Shown piece after piece: positions 1 through 6,812 of a DNA stretch of 13,244 nt. Numbering within the stretch: position 1 is the stretch's first letter; every line of letters starts with the position of its first letter. Source of the DNA: an uncultured Peptococcaceae bacterium (GTDB lineage Bacteria > Bacillota > Limnochordia > Darwinibacteriales > Darwinibacteriaceae); contig CALKAR010000125.1 of NCBI GenBank assembly GCA_937988745.1, positions 1 to 13,244 of the forward strand, written 5' to 3'. The translations under genes were made by a program, and so were the position numbers. The notes below the pieces were generated by a model that was given only the letters and a program-made list of their open reading frames with translations, was not told the origin of the DNA and did no database searches.

Positions 1-2
1 AA

Positions 3-752
3 GATAACCTAAAGCAAGGAATAACAGGCACTGCTGGCTTATTAGCAGTGCTTGTTTTGTGGGCGCTGTTAGCGCAAAACTACCATCCTCTAATCCTACC
101 CTCACCGCGAGATACACTGATGGCACTTGCCGATCTGCATGAGTCTGGTTCCCTGTGGCTAAATATAGGCATTACGCTGAAGCGTACTCTGCTAGGCTAC
201 TGTTTGGCGCTGCTGGGCGGATTCATTCTCGCGTTATTGCTGCGCAGCTTTACATTCTGGCAAGCTCTGACCAGACCGCTGATTACGATCATTCAAGTCA
301 TTCCTCCGGTGATTTGGCTGCTGCTGGCAGTAATCTGGTTCGGAATTGCCGATGATTTGACTCCGGTTTTTCTAATTTTTATTGTGACTTTTCCGATGAC
401 GTATGTGAATATGGCGGCTAGTCTAGATACCATAGACCCAAAGCTTGTGGAGATGGCTAGGGTTTACCGCACGCCTAGGAAGAAAATTGTTACTCAGATT
501 TATTTGCCTAGTCTAATCCCTCAGCTGGTTTCGAACATCAGTGTTGGTATCTCATTTGCGTGGAAATCGACGATCTTTGCTGAATATATGGGGAGTACAA
601 GTGGCGTAGGTTATGCCCTCAGTGTGGCCAATGCCAATTTAGAAACGGACAAGTTGTTTGCATGGGCGATGGTCTTAGTTTGCGTGATGCTTTTTTGCGA
701 ATACGGGATTCTTCGGCCTATGGAGAGGCGGGTGATGAGGTGGTCAGCATGA
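3..752 (+). CDS. ABC transporter permease, NitT/TauT (SsuC/TauC/ThiX) type, 5' partial
   Basis: Inner-membrane permease of a nitrate/sulfonate/taurine or pyrimidine-precursor type importer. The frame is open back to base 3 with no stop, so the gene is cut by the window edge. A GTG at 48 is in frame but lies inside the first hydrophobic segment and is not a likely start. About 249 residues are visible, close to the family's usual ~250. Roughly six hydrophobic segments can be read, including LLGYCLALLGGFILALLL and PPVIWLLLAVIWFG. The BPD_transp_1 cytoplasmic EAA loop appears as EMARVYRTPRKKIVTQIYLP; its usual glycine is replaced. The stop overlaps the ATPase start in an ATGA, so the two are translationally coupled. 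The substrate cannot be inferred because the binding protein is outside the window. Confidence 0.9.
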   Translation, partial: DNLKQGITGTAGLLAVLVLWALLAQNYHPLILPSPRDTLMALADLHESGSLWLNIGITLKRTLLGYCLALLGGFILALLLRSFTFWQALTRPLITIIQVIPPVIWLLLAVIWFGIADDLTPVFLIFIVTFPMTYVNMAASLDTIDPKLVEMARVYRTPRKKIVTQIYLPSLIPQLVSNISVGISFAWKSTIFAEYMGSTSGVGYALSVANANLETDKLFAWAMVLVCVMLFCEYGILRPMERRVMRWSA

Positions 753-1543
753 CAAATAAAGTGGTTCTCGAGTTTAAGGGAATTTCGAAGAGTTTTCCTA
801 ATAAAAACGGGTCTCTGCAAGTGCTGAAAGATTTCTCCTTAACCATTCGCAAAGGTGAAATTGTGGCTTTGGTAGGCCCATCTGGGTGCGGGAAGACGAC
901 CTTGCTCAACATTGCCGCGGGACTTGTTGAGAGGGACAGCGGTGAGCTTGTGCTGGACCGAGAAAAACGGCTCGCTTATGTCTTTCAGGAACCGCGTCTT
1001 CTGCCGTGGAAAACAGTCGACGAGAACATTTGGTTCGTACAGGAGCAGTTTCTTGAGGCGGAAAATGCACGCTTGCTCCGGAATAGGTTGCTAGAGAAAG
1101 CTGAGTTGTCGGCGTTTCGGAATGCATACCCTGCTGCCCTCAGTGGCGGGATGAAACAACGTGTCGAGCTGATACGGGCCTTGTCCGTTGAGCCAGAAGT
1201 GCTGCTGATGGATGAGCCGTTTAAGTCGCTTGATGTGGCTTTACGGACTCAGCTGTGGGATCTCCTTCTGGAAGAACACGAACGACAGGGCTTCACGATG
1301 CTCTTTTCAACGCATGATCCGGGGGAAGCGATGATCTTAGCTGATAGGGTAGTTATTTTGACGGATAAGCCGACCCGGATCATGCATGAGGTTGTGATGG
1401 ATGAACCTAGAGATCGAAGGCTACAGCAGTTCGATGTAGCCCTCAGTCCCATTAACTCTGATACGCTGCCCATCTTTGATCCTTTTTACAGCATCCACTA
1501 CTCCCACAACGGCAGGAATGCCGTATTCCCTCGCAATGACTGA
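749..1543 (+). CDS. ABC transporter ATP-binding protein, NitT/TauT (SsuB/TauB) type, with abnormal C-terminus
   Basis: ATPase partner of the preceding permease; it hydrolyses ATP at the cytoplasmic face to drive import. The ATG at 749 was chosen because it forms an ATGA overlap with the permease stop and starts MTNKVVLEFKG, the usual family beginning; the frame is open upstream but only as permease shadow. With 264 residues it shows Walker A GPSGCGKTT (43-51), the Q-loop at Q80 (VFQEPRLLPW), signature LSGGMKQR (131-138), Walker B VLLMDEPF (151-158), the D-loop SLD and the switch H189 (STHD). The normal family tail is followed to EPRDRR (219-224). From residue 225 to the end (40 residues) the codons are the exact complement of the 3' end of the convergent Rph-like gene. 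The tail is therefore probably not native, and the gene may have lost its original 3' end. Catalytic motifs are intact, so it may still work. Confidence 0.9.
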   Translation: MTNKVVLEFKGISKSFPNKNGSLQVLKDFSLTIRKGEIVALVGPSGCGKTTLLNIAAGLVERDSGELVLDREKRLAYVFQEPRLLPWKTVDENIWFVQEQFLEAENARLLRNRLLEKAELSAFRNAYPAALSGGMKQRVELIRALSVEPEVLLMDEPFKSLDVALRTQLWDLLLEEHERQGFTMLFSTHDPGEAMILADRVVILTDKPTRIMHEVVMDEPRDRRLQQFDVALSPINSDTLPIFDPFYSIHYSHNGRNAVFPRND

Positions 1544-4018
1544 GCCGTGGGTCATCAGCCCTCCCACTTCAGTAACAAGGCCTTTGATAGAAAGGAATAA
1601 CGGTGTCCAGCTAGGATCGGTAAAAGTTGTTACTAAGATATCTCCTTCCTCCAGGTTGGCGTCTTCCAAGTTGAGAATCACTCTAGCTCGTCCCTCGACG
1701 ATACCGTTCGAGACCGCCAGCCCCGGGATAGCATTAGGTGGTAGGTTTTCTGTGTTATATTTTCCTGCAATGATTTCGCCATCCGAGATCATGATGCGTG
1801 GGGGAGTAAGCCTTTGGAAAAACCGGTATTCTCTCTTGCGCTTCTCGATGATCTTGACATCAAGCTCTAAGGTTACTACTGCCGCTTCAAACTCGTCAAA
1901 CGTCAGATAGTAGACGTCTTCAGGTTGCTCGATTAAGCCTTCATGGACGAGTTTTTCTGCTTCCTGCAAGAGTGCTTGTTTATAAATGTAATACCATGTA
2001 ACCATGACATATTTGGGATACTCCCGATAGCCGCTGTAGCTCCTAAGAGTATCAATCATCAATTTGGCCTCCGCCGCTTTCTGTTCACCATCCGGGAGGT
2101 TTTGAAGCCTTCCCAATATTTCATTGATCTTGTTGAGAGCACGTTGGCGCTGTTCAGCAAGAAGTTTACGGCCAGCTCCTGGTTCGAAGTTCTTAATATT
2201 ACTCAAGATAATCGGAATGAGCGCTCGAGGATTTTCTGCCCAGCGGGGGCGTGTAATGTCAATTTCTCCCTCGCAGCGCACACCATATTTCTCCAGAAAG
2301 ACCAGGATGGCCTGGCGAACTTCGTTACCTCCCTCAAACTGCCTTAACTCATCCAGAAAATTGCTTTCTCGTGTCTGTTCTAAGTAGCTGATAATTTCCG
2401 GATACGGACGTATCACATCAGCTAAGTCTAGAAGGTCCAGGCCCATTTGAGATGTGATATTATGTTCCACTCCTTGGGCTAAGATATCGGCAGCATTCTT
2501 CTCCCCTAACCAGTCAGCAATCTTCTGATTCAGCCAGGCCGACGCCTGCATGGCGGCAGTAATTACATCCATGCCTTGAAAAAGGTTTGACCGAAGCGTT
2601 TTAATGTCTTCTCGAATGAAACGAAAGAGCTCTGGGCCAGATTTCGTGGAGATGTTTTTTCTTAAGGCCGCAATAGAAACTTGGTGTTGCGCAATCAAGT
2701 TCGGAACAGTTTGGGGATTCGGCGCTGAATTGACTTCCACCCCTGGGGCCCTAACTGTCGCTTTACTTGGGTCGGCATCTTGATTGCTTGTTTCTGGTAG
2801 ACGAAAATCTGGGTGTTCAAATAGAGTAAGAAGTCCGTCTTTCATAAGAGGATCGGAAGCTCCTAACGTGCTTAACAGCGACTGTCTGCCTTCTTCTGTA
2901 GCGAGCCTAGGGGTAATATCCACAAAGAGCCTACCACCTGCTGTAACCATCGGAGCAGGCGTGGTCAACAAATAGAAAGACAACCCTAAAGGTTTCATGG
3001 CATCTGTCATCATCTGCTGATGTCCAACAGATACAAAGACTTGTTTGCTTTCGCCCCGCATCTCGGGAATTGGATACAAGGCAGTTATAGGCCGGCTTTG
3101 GACAATGTAAAACACACCATTGGCAAGGCACCATTCAATATCTTGGGGGAAACCAAAATGAGCCTCGATTGTCTTTCCTAGATCGGCCAGTTCTAGAATT
3201 TGAGCATCAGTAAGAGCTTGCGCTTTTCGTTCAGAAGCAGTACTTGGCTTCACGACAGTGCCTTGAGCTTCTGCGGGATAGTAGGCAAGTTCCTTCGCAC
3301 CGATGACTTTTTTGGCAATCTGCTGTTCCCGAACACAATAGGTATCTGGAGATACCAGCCCTGAAACAAGTGCTTCACCCAGACCAAAGGCAGCATTGAT
3401 GGCAGTTGTTTCTCGGCTGCCTGATGTAGGATCCGCGGTGAAGAGCACTCCGGACACTTCTGGAGATACCATATTCTGTACGATTACTGCCAAGGCAGCG
3501 TTATGCTCCACTCCGTTTTCGATCCGGTAGAGCACTGCTCGGTCTGAAAAGGCGGAAGCCCAACAGCGAGAAATATGATCCAAGACAGCCTCAATACCCC
3601 TTATGTTGAGAAAGCTGTCGTACTGACCTGCAAACGAAGCCTGGGGCAAATCTTCTGCCGTGCTGCTGGAACGCACTGCAAATGCTTGGTCCGGGCCGAG
3701 CATATCGAGCTGATGCTCTATCTCTTTTCTTACACTGTTAGGAATTTCTAATTCGAGGATTTCCTCGCGAATTCTGCGGGAGAGGTGAGTAATCTGCTCT
3801 CGCTGCTTCGGGGTTAGCTGGTCAAGTTCGCACAGCAAATCTTGGAAAACCCTGCTTTGCGCCGTGGCTTCTCGGTAGGCAGCGACCGTGACGCAGAATC
3901 CTCCGGGTACGTTTATTATCGGTATTTTGGTTAACTTCCCTAGGTTATGGGCTTTGCTTCCTACCAGATTAATGTCTTTGTCCTCGATATCAGAAAGACT
4001 AATGATCATTGAATTCAC
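1421..4018 (-). CDS. rph: Rifampicin phosphotransferase-like / PEP-synthase-family protein
   Basis: Likely ATP-dependent dikinase-type enzyme that phosphorylates rifampicin (ATP + rifampicin + water to 21-phosphorifampicin + AMP + Pi), acting in the cytosol. The 865 residues match the ~867 of characterised Rph proteins. Order: PPDK/PEP-synthase-type ATP-binding domain (about 1-312, with K22 in NLVGSKAHNLGKL, R116 in AVRSSSTAEDLPQASFAGQ, and IEWC...VQSRPIT near 295-312). Next is a central domain opening with SVGHQQMMTDAMKPLGLSF (about 330-350), a hallmark of Rph rather than true PEP synthase. Last is the swivelling phosphohistidine domain with GGLMTHGSVIAREYGIPAVVG, the histidine being H824 (H825 in the Listeria enzyme). 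The GTG at 4018 was chosen for AGGAG ten bases upstream; an ATG three codons later is an alternative. It has its own 253-bp upstream region and is convergent with the ABC operon. Bacillus YvkC-type proteins of unclear role share this architecture, so rifampicin as the real substrate is inferred. Confidence 0.86.
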   Translation of the reverse strand: MNSMIISLSDIEDKDINLVGSKAHNLGKLTKIPIINVPGGFCVTVAAYREATAQSRVFQDLLCELDQLTPKQREQITHLSRRIREEILELEIPNSVRKEIEHQLDMLGPDQAFAVRSSSTAEDLPQASFAGQYDSFLNIRGIEAVLDHISRCWASAFSDRAVLYRIENGVEHNAALAVIVQNMVSPEVSGVLFTADPTSGSRETTAINAAFGLGEALVSGLVSPDTYCVREQQIAKKVIGAKELAYYPAEAQGTVVKPSTASERKAQALTDAQILELADLGKTIEAHFGFPQDIEWCLANGVFYIVQSRPITALYPIPEMRGESKQVFVSVGHQQMMTDAMKPLGLSFYLLTTPAPMVTAGGRLFVDITPRLATEEGRQSLLSTLGASDPLMKDGLLTLFEHPDFRLPETSNQDADPSKATVRAPGVEVNSAPNPQTVPNLIAQHQVSIAALRKNISTKSGPELFRFIREDIKTLRSNLFQGMDVITAAMQASAWLNQKIADWLGEKNAADILAQGVEHNITSQMGLDLLDLADVIRPYPEIISYLEQTRESNFLDELRQFEGGNEVRQAILVFLEKYGVRCEGEIDITRPRWAENPRALIPIILSNIKNFEPGAGRKLLAEQRQRALNKINEILGRLQNLPDGEQKAAEAKLMIDTLRSYSGYREYPKYVMVTWYYIYKQALLQEAEKLVHEGLIEQPEDVYYLTFDEFEAAVVTLELDVKIIEKRKREYRFFQRLTPPRIMISDGEIIAGKYNTENLPPNAIPGLAVSNGIVEGRARVILNLEDANLEEGDILVTTFTDPSWTPLFLSIKGLVTEVGGLMTHGSVIAREYGIPAVVGVVDAVKRIKDGQRIRVNGTEGYIELL

Positions 4019-4163
4019 AAGCTATCAGCTCCTAGTGGATATAGATCAACTTATTTTACGGATAGTCGGTCTCTACTATTACGATGTTCATGGTACCATT
4101 CTCTCGGAAGAAAGAATAGTCTGTATTTTTAGCTTGATGTATGCTATGATCAGAGTGGGAAGG

Positions 4164-4189
4164 ACAGCCCTGGCAGATGCCGGGGCTGT
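4164..4189. repeat. GC-rich inverted repeat upstream of the Rph-like gene
   Basis: Arms ACAGCCCTGGC (4164-4174) and GCCGGGGCTGT (4179-4189) are separated by AGAT. They form an 11-bp stem with one T-G wobble. On the plus strand it is followed by TTTGTGTATTT, so it could be a weak intrinsic terminator in that direction. On the minus strand it lies about 150 bp before the Rph-like start, where a regulatory element could sit. It does not match, as far as I remember it, the published rifamycin-associated element. A plus-strand extended -10 (TGCTATGAT, 4142-4150) lies 13 bases before the stem. Function unassigned. Confidence 0.5.
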
Positions 4190-4216
4190 TTGTGTATTTG
4201 GTATAATGGCACTAGA

Positions 4217-4270
4217 AAGGGGAGAGTATTCCAGCGGACATGACGGCTGGAATACTCTCCCCTTGTTTTT
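4217..4270. terminator. Strong intrinsic terminator hairpin (possibly bidirectional)
   Basis: A perfect inverted repeat of 19 bp whose core arms are GGGGAGAGTATTCCAGC (4219-4235) and its complement (4246-4262), extended by one AA/TT pair step on each side, with a 10-base loop. The plus strand has the better T-run (TTGTTTTTCTT), yet no plus-strand gene ends here. On the minus strand it starts ten bases after the stop of the GH172 gene, followed by TTTCTAG, and most likely ends that transcript, separating it from the Rph-like gene. The TAA stop of the GH172 gene is at 4272-4274. Confidence 0.75.
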
Positions 4271-4271
4271 C

Positions 4272-5348
4272 TTAGATTACTTCTAGCTCATCCTTACTCG
4301 GAAGCTTTGGGAACGGGTTATGCGGTTCTGTCTGATACCAATAGGCAACAGAAGAGATATCGTCCTGAAGAGGCAAGTAGCGACCACCAGAACGCCATCC
4401 TAAGGCTTGAACCGTAACCCTCAGATCTTCATCAAACCGGATTGGATCCATTATATGCCAACGGTACATCCCAAATCTCTGTTGGCTTCGGTAAAGGCCA
4501 TCTGGCTTGATCACCTGATGCATTCCCAGGAAAGGTGTCGAGTAGATGCCATACTCGCCTTTGGGATGTTCCCAATTCCACGCCCCACCGAAGTAATCTT
4601 CGGTGCCAGTACCGCAAATTGTGGGGAAATCTTTATCGCCGTCTAGATAGAATTTGACCTCTCCCTCGCCCCACCAACCGTTATTATTGACACCCCAAGC
4701 AATATAGGTGCCTACGTAATGTCCCTTACCCTTAACGCCATCAAGTATGGTATGTACCTCTTTATACGGTAAGGGATTGCTGCGGCGAAACTGGGCATGG
4801 AAGTATGCTGCATTATCAGGCACAGAGCAGAGACTATAGTCAATTTGGTAATACAGTACAGCATCTTCTTCGCTGATATTCTCTACAACCAATTTGGCAG
4901 ATTTTCTAAAAGGCATTTCCCAATACGAATTCATACCTCCCGCTGGATTAACTGCGATGGGGAGAGAATTGACATTGGAACGCTCGCACCAACCATTGCA
5001 GAAAAAGTCTCCTATCGGTGTTTCCACTGACGCTTGTTCTTCGTCGTCCCAGTAGATTCGCAACACTAGGCTGCGCCAATGACTCGGGAAACAAGTCATC
5101 CAAATGTGCTGTATGACTCCAGGCCCCTCGATTTCTCCCAACGTGAAGTTAGTTTGAGCCTTAACGATTACAGACGGAGAGACTTTCCAGCCCTGTCCTA
5201 GGTCTCTTGCACATTCTTTTCCTGTACCCTCCGTAGCCATGCCGCCCTGACCTTTTGCACCAGTGAAATTCTCTGGGCTGATTGAACGAGACTTGGCGTT
5301 AGATAGTAGTGAGAGGTTGCTCAAGCCAAAGCCATTAAACGCATTCAT
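4272..5348 (-). CDS. DUF2961 / glycoside hydrolase family 172 protein
   Basis: Probable cytoplasmic glycosidase of 358 residues. Characterised GH172 members include difructose-anhydride synthase/hydrolase and enzymes on arabinofuranosides or fructofuranosides; the exact substrate here is not predictable. Family signatures seen: the N-terminal block LLSNAKSRSISPENFTGAKG (14-33), EGPGVIQHIWMT (74-85), PIGDFFCNGW (111-120), GWWGEGEVKFYLDGD (224-238) and GTGTEDYFGGAW (246-257). By spacing in the family, E228 and E250 are the likely nucleophile and acid/base pair. There is no signal peptide or membrane segment, so it acts on imported sugar. The ATG is supported by AGGAGG at 5356-5361 with a 7-base spacer. 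It is divergent from the redox operon at 5571 and shares its control region, and is followed by a strong hairpin. The length is normal for the family. Confidence 0.88.
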   Translation of the reverse strand: MNAFNGFGLSNLSLLSNAKSRSISPENFTGAKGQGGMATEGTGKECARDLGQGWKVSPSVIVKAQTNFTLGEIEGPGVIQHIWMTCFPSHWRSLVLRIYWDDEEQASVETPIGDFFCNGWCERSNVNSLPIAVNPAGGMNSYWEMPFRKSAKLVVENISEEDAVLYYQIDYSLCSVPDNAAYFHAQFRRSNPLPYKEVHTILDGVKGKGHYVGTYIAWGVNNNGWWGEGEVKFYLDGDKDFPTICGTGTEDYFGGAWNWEHPKGEYGIYSTPFLGMHQVIKPDGLYRSQQRFGMYRWHIMDPIRFDEDLRVTVQALGWRSGGRYLPLQDDISSVAYWYQTEPHNPFPKLPSKDELEVI

Positions 5349-5355
5349 CTACCTG

Positions 5356-5361
5356 CCTCCT
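5356..5361 (-). promoter_or_regulatory. Ribosome binding site of the GH172 gene
   Basis: Perfect AGGAGG on the minus strand, seven bases before the ATG at 5348. It fixes the start of this gene. Confidence 0.85.
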
Positions 5362-5404
5362 ATTCTTCCGATATCTGCTAACCACTGTACCTGCGTTTAT
5401 AGCC

Positions 5405-5434
5405 ATGATAGCATTTAGCATCCGAACATTGCAA
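5405..5434 (-). promoter_or_regulatory. Candidate sigma-A promoter for the GH172 gene
   Basis: Reading the minus strand: -35 TTGCAA (5434-5429), an 18-base spacer, then an extended -10 TGCTATCAT ending at 5405. The predicted transcript start is about 50 bases before the ATG. The hexamers are each imperfect, so this is a moderate call. A TTTG-N5-CAAA element (5449-5461) lies just upstream of the -35. Confidence 0.45.
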
Positions 5435-5448
5435 CAGACCACATCAAA

Positions 5449-5462
5449 TTTGCTTAACAAAC
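5449..5462. promoter_or_regulatory. Candidate LacI-type operator in the divergent region
   Basis: TTTG-CTTAA-CAAA, an inverted repeat that reads TTTGCTTAACAAAC. It resembles the GTTTG-N6-CAAAC element before the lacI gene at 11195-11210, apart from one base of spacer length. Its position between the divergent GH172 gene and the redox operon would let one regulator control both. The match is short and the spacer differs, so this is suggestive only. Confidence 0.3.
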
Positions 5463-5526
5463 ACAAAGGAAATGTGCTTACTAAATACGAATGTTAACCC
5501 TATGCCTTAGTTGTTTGCATAGGCGG

Positions 5527-5541
5527 AAGGTGCTGCACCTT
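5527..5541. repeat. 15-bp perfect palindrome before the redox operon
   Basis: AAGGTGC-T-GCACCTT, seven-base arms around one central base, 15 bases before the ribosome binding site of the Gfo/Idh gene. It could be an operator or the base of a leader hairpin. No other exact copy was noticed by eye. It is not followed by a T-run, so it is not a terminator. Confidence 0.4.
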
Positions 5542-5555
5542 TATTTGAGATTAAC

Positions 5556-5562
5556 AGGGAGG
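5556..5562 (+). promoter_or_regulatory. Ribosome binding site deciding a TTG start
   Basis: AGGGAGG followed by eight bases and then TTG at 5571. The strength of the site and the family-typical N-terminus MKKVAFAVVG that follows support this TTG as the initiation codon. Confidence 0.75.
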
Positions 5563-5570
5563 TTTTGTAG

Positions 5571-6812
5571 TTGAAGAAAGTAGCTTTTGCCGTCGTTGGT
5601 GTTAGGAACTTTGCAGCAGAGCACATTAAACAGCTCGGTCTCCTGGCAGAGGAAGGCCTAGGGGAGCTCAAGGCTGTCGTAATTACTGATATGGACAAGA
5701 ATAAAGCCAAAGCTCAAGAACTTGCCGATCGAGGAATCACAATCTATCAATCATACTCGGAGTTGCTGGAAAAGGGTAAAGGCACAATTGACGTCATCAC
5801 ACTGCCCACATCTATTCATACGCATTATCAAATGGCGCTAGATGGTATGCGGGCAGGCTACAATCTTGTACTCGAAAAACCCCCTGTACCAACAGTGCAG
5901 CAGATGGACGAACTCATCAAGGTAGAAAATGAAACAGGCGTCTTCTGCTCCATAGGTTTTCAGCAGATCCACGCCCAAACTATCCAAAGACTCAAACAGA
6001 TGATCGTTGCCGGTGACTTCGGCGAGATTAAGGAGATTGCCTGCCGCGGGTACTGGTCGCGTAATATTGCTTATTACAACCGCAACCCTTGGGCCGGTAA
6101 AGTGGTTTTTGCTGGCCAGCTCGTTATGGACGGGCCTATTCACAACGCATTAGCGCACTACTTAAACAACATGATCTTCTTAGCCGGTAGTGAGCAGCAT
6201 AAGAGTGCAGAACTTGCCTGGGTAAGGGCCGAGCTTTATCGCAGCCGCCCCTTTATTACGAGTGACGATACATCTTGCTTAGAAGCAGAAACCACTACAG
6301 GAACAAAGATCTATTTCTATACAACCCACTCACCGCGGGTAGAACTGGATCCGATTATCGAGATCATCGGTACCAAGGCTCGCGCAACCTGGGATTACAG
6401 CCAGCGGACACATGTTCAGTTTACAAACGGCGAAGAACTCACCTTTGATAACGATGGCGTTGACCCTTGGTATGAGGTCATGCGGACTGCAGCACAGCTG
6501 GTTAGAGGTGAGCTCGAGCAGCCTTACTCCACCCTAGAGAACTCCCGCAGCTTTGTGGTGGCGATTAACGGTGCATACGATTCCGCTAAGGTCATTCGGC
6601 CGATTCCAGAAGAGTACGTAGATTGGATCTCTGAAGGTGATGACCGCCGGGCCGTGGTCCGGGACATCGAGGATCTGTTTGGGGAAGCCTTTGAAAAACG
6701 GGTCTTGCTTTCAGATCTAAATAAGGTACCGTGGGCAGCTGCAACTCCCAAGGTTTCAGTCCGTGATTATAAAGAATTCAACCCCTTCGGAGTGCAGGAG
6801 GTAATCTTATGA
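5571..6812 (+). CDS. Gfo/Idh/MocA family NAD(P)-dependent oxidoreductase
   Basis: Predicted sugar or cyclitol dehydrogenase/reductase of 413 residues, cytoplasmic. The Rossmann N-terminus KKVAFAVVGVRNFAAEHI (2-19) has VGVRNF where GxGxxG-type turns are more usual. The family hallmark EKP is present at 102-104 (VLEKPPVPTVQQMDELI). SIGFQQIHAQTIQRLKQMI (127-145) is the start of the second domain, and MDGPIHNALAHYLNNMIFLAG (186-206) carries the conserved Asp and His residues (D187, H191, H196) of the catalytic region. It starts at TTG behind a strong ribosome binding site. Its TGA overlaps the next ATG (ATGA), so the two are coupled. It is the first gene of a four-gene operon and divergent from GH172. 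A length above the usual 330-390 comes from a C-terminal extension. The substrate is unknown. Confidence 0.88.
   Translation: MKKVAFAVVGVRNFAAEHIKQLGLLAEEGLGELKAVVITDMDKNKAKAQELADRGITIYQSYSELLEKGKGTIDVITLPTSIHTHYQMALDGMRAGYNLVLEKPPVPTVQQMDELIKVENETGVFCSIGFQQIHAQTIQRLKQMIVAGDFGEIKEIACRGYWSRNIAYYNRNPWAGKVVFAGQLVMDGPIHNALAHYLNNMIFLAGSEQHKSAELAWVRAELYRSRPFITSDDTSCLEAETTTGTKIYFYTTHSPRVELDPIIEIIGTKARATWDYSQRTHVQFTNGEELTFDNDGVDPWYEVMRTAAQLVRGELEQPYSTLENSRSFVVAINGAYDSAKVIRPIPEEYVDWISEGDDRRAVVRDIEDLFGEAFEKRVLLSDLNKVPWAAATPKVSVRDYKEFNPFGVQEVIL

Noticed and set aside
1421..4018. Annotation as phosphoenolpyruvate synthase (ppsA)
   Set aside because: The ATP-grasp and His domains are shared, but the central SVGHQQMMTD region, the 865-residue length and the THGSVIAREYG form of the His motif fit Rph rather than PpsA, whose His motif is of the TCHAAI type.
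4090..4099. ATGGTACCAT palindrome in the rph upstream region as an operator
   Set aside because: A ten-base palindrome is short enough to occur by chance, and no partner site or clear promoter was found next to it.
4164..4189. Published rifamycin-associated element upstream of rph
   Set aside because: It is an inverted repeat in a suitable region, but the arms ACAGCCC/GGGCTGT do not match the GGGGCTTGC-type consensus as I recall it.
3888..4286. Open reading frame of 132 codons on the plus strand across the rph start and its upstream spacer
   Set aside because: It is antisense to the rph N-terminus, has no ribosome binding site and ends in the terminator hairpin. The sequence looks non-protein-like.
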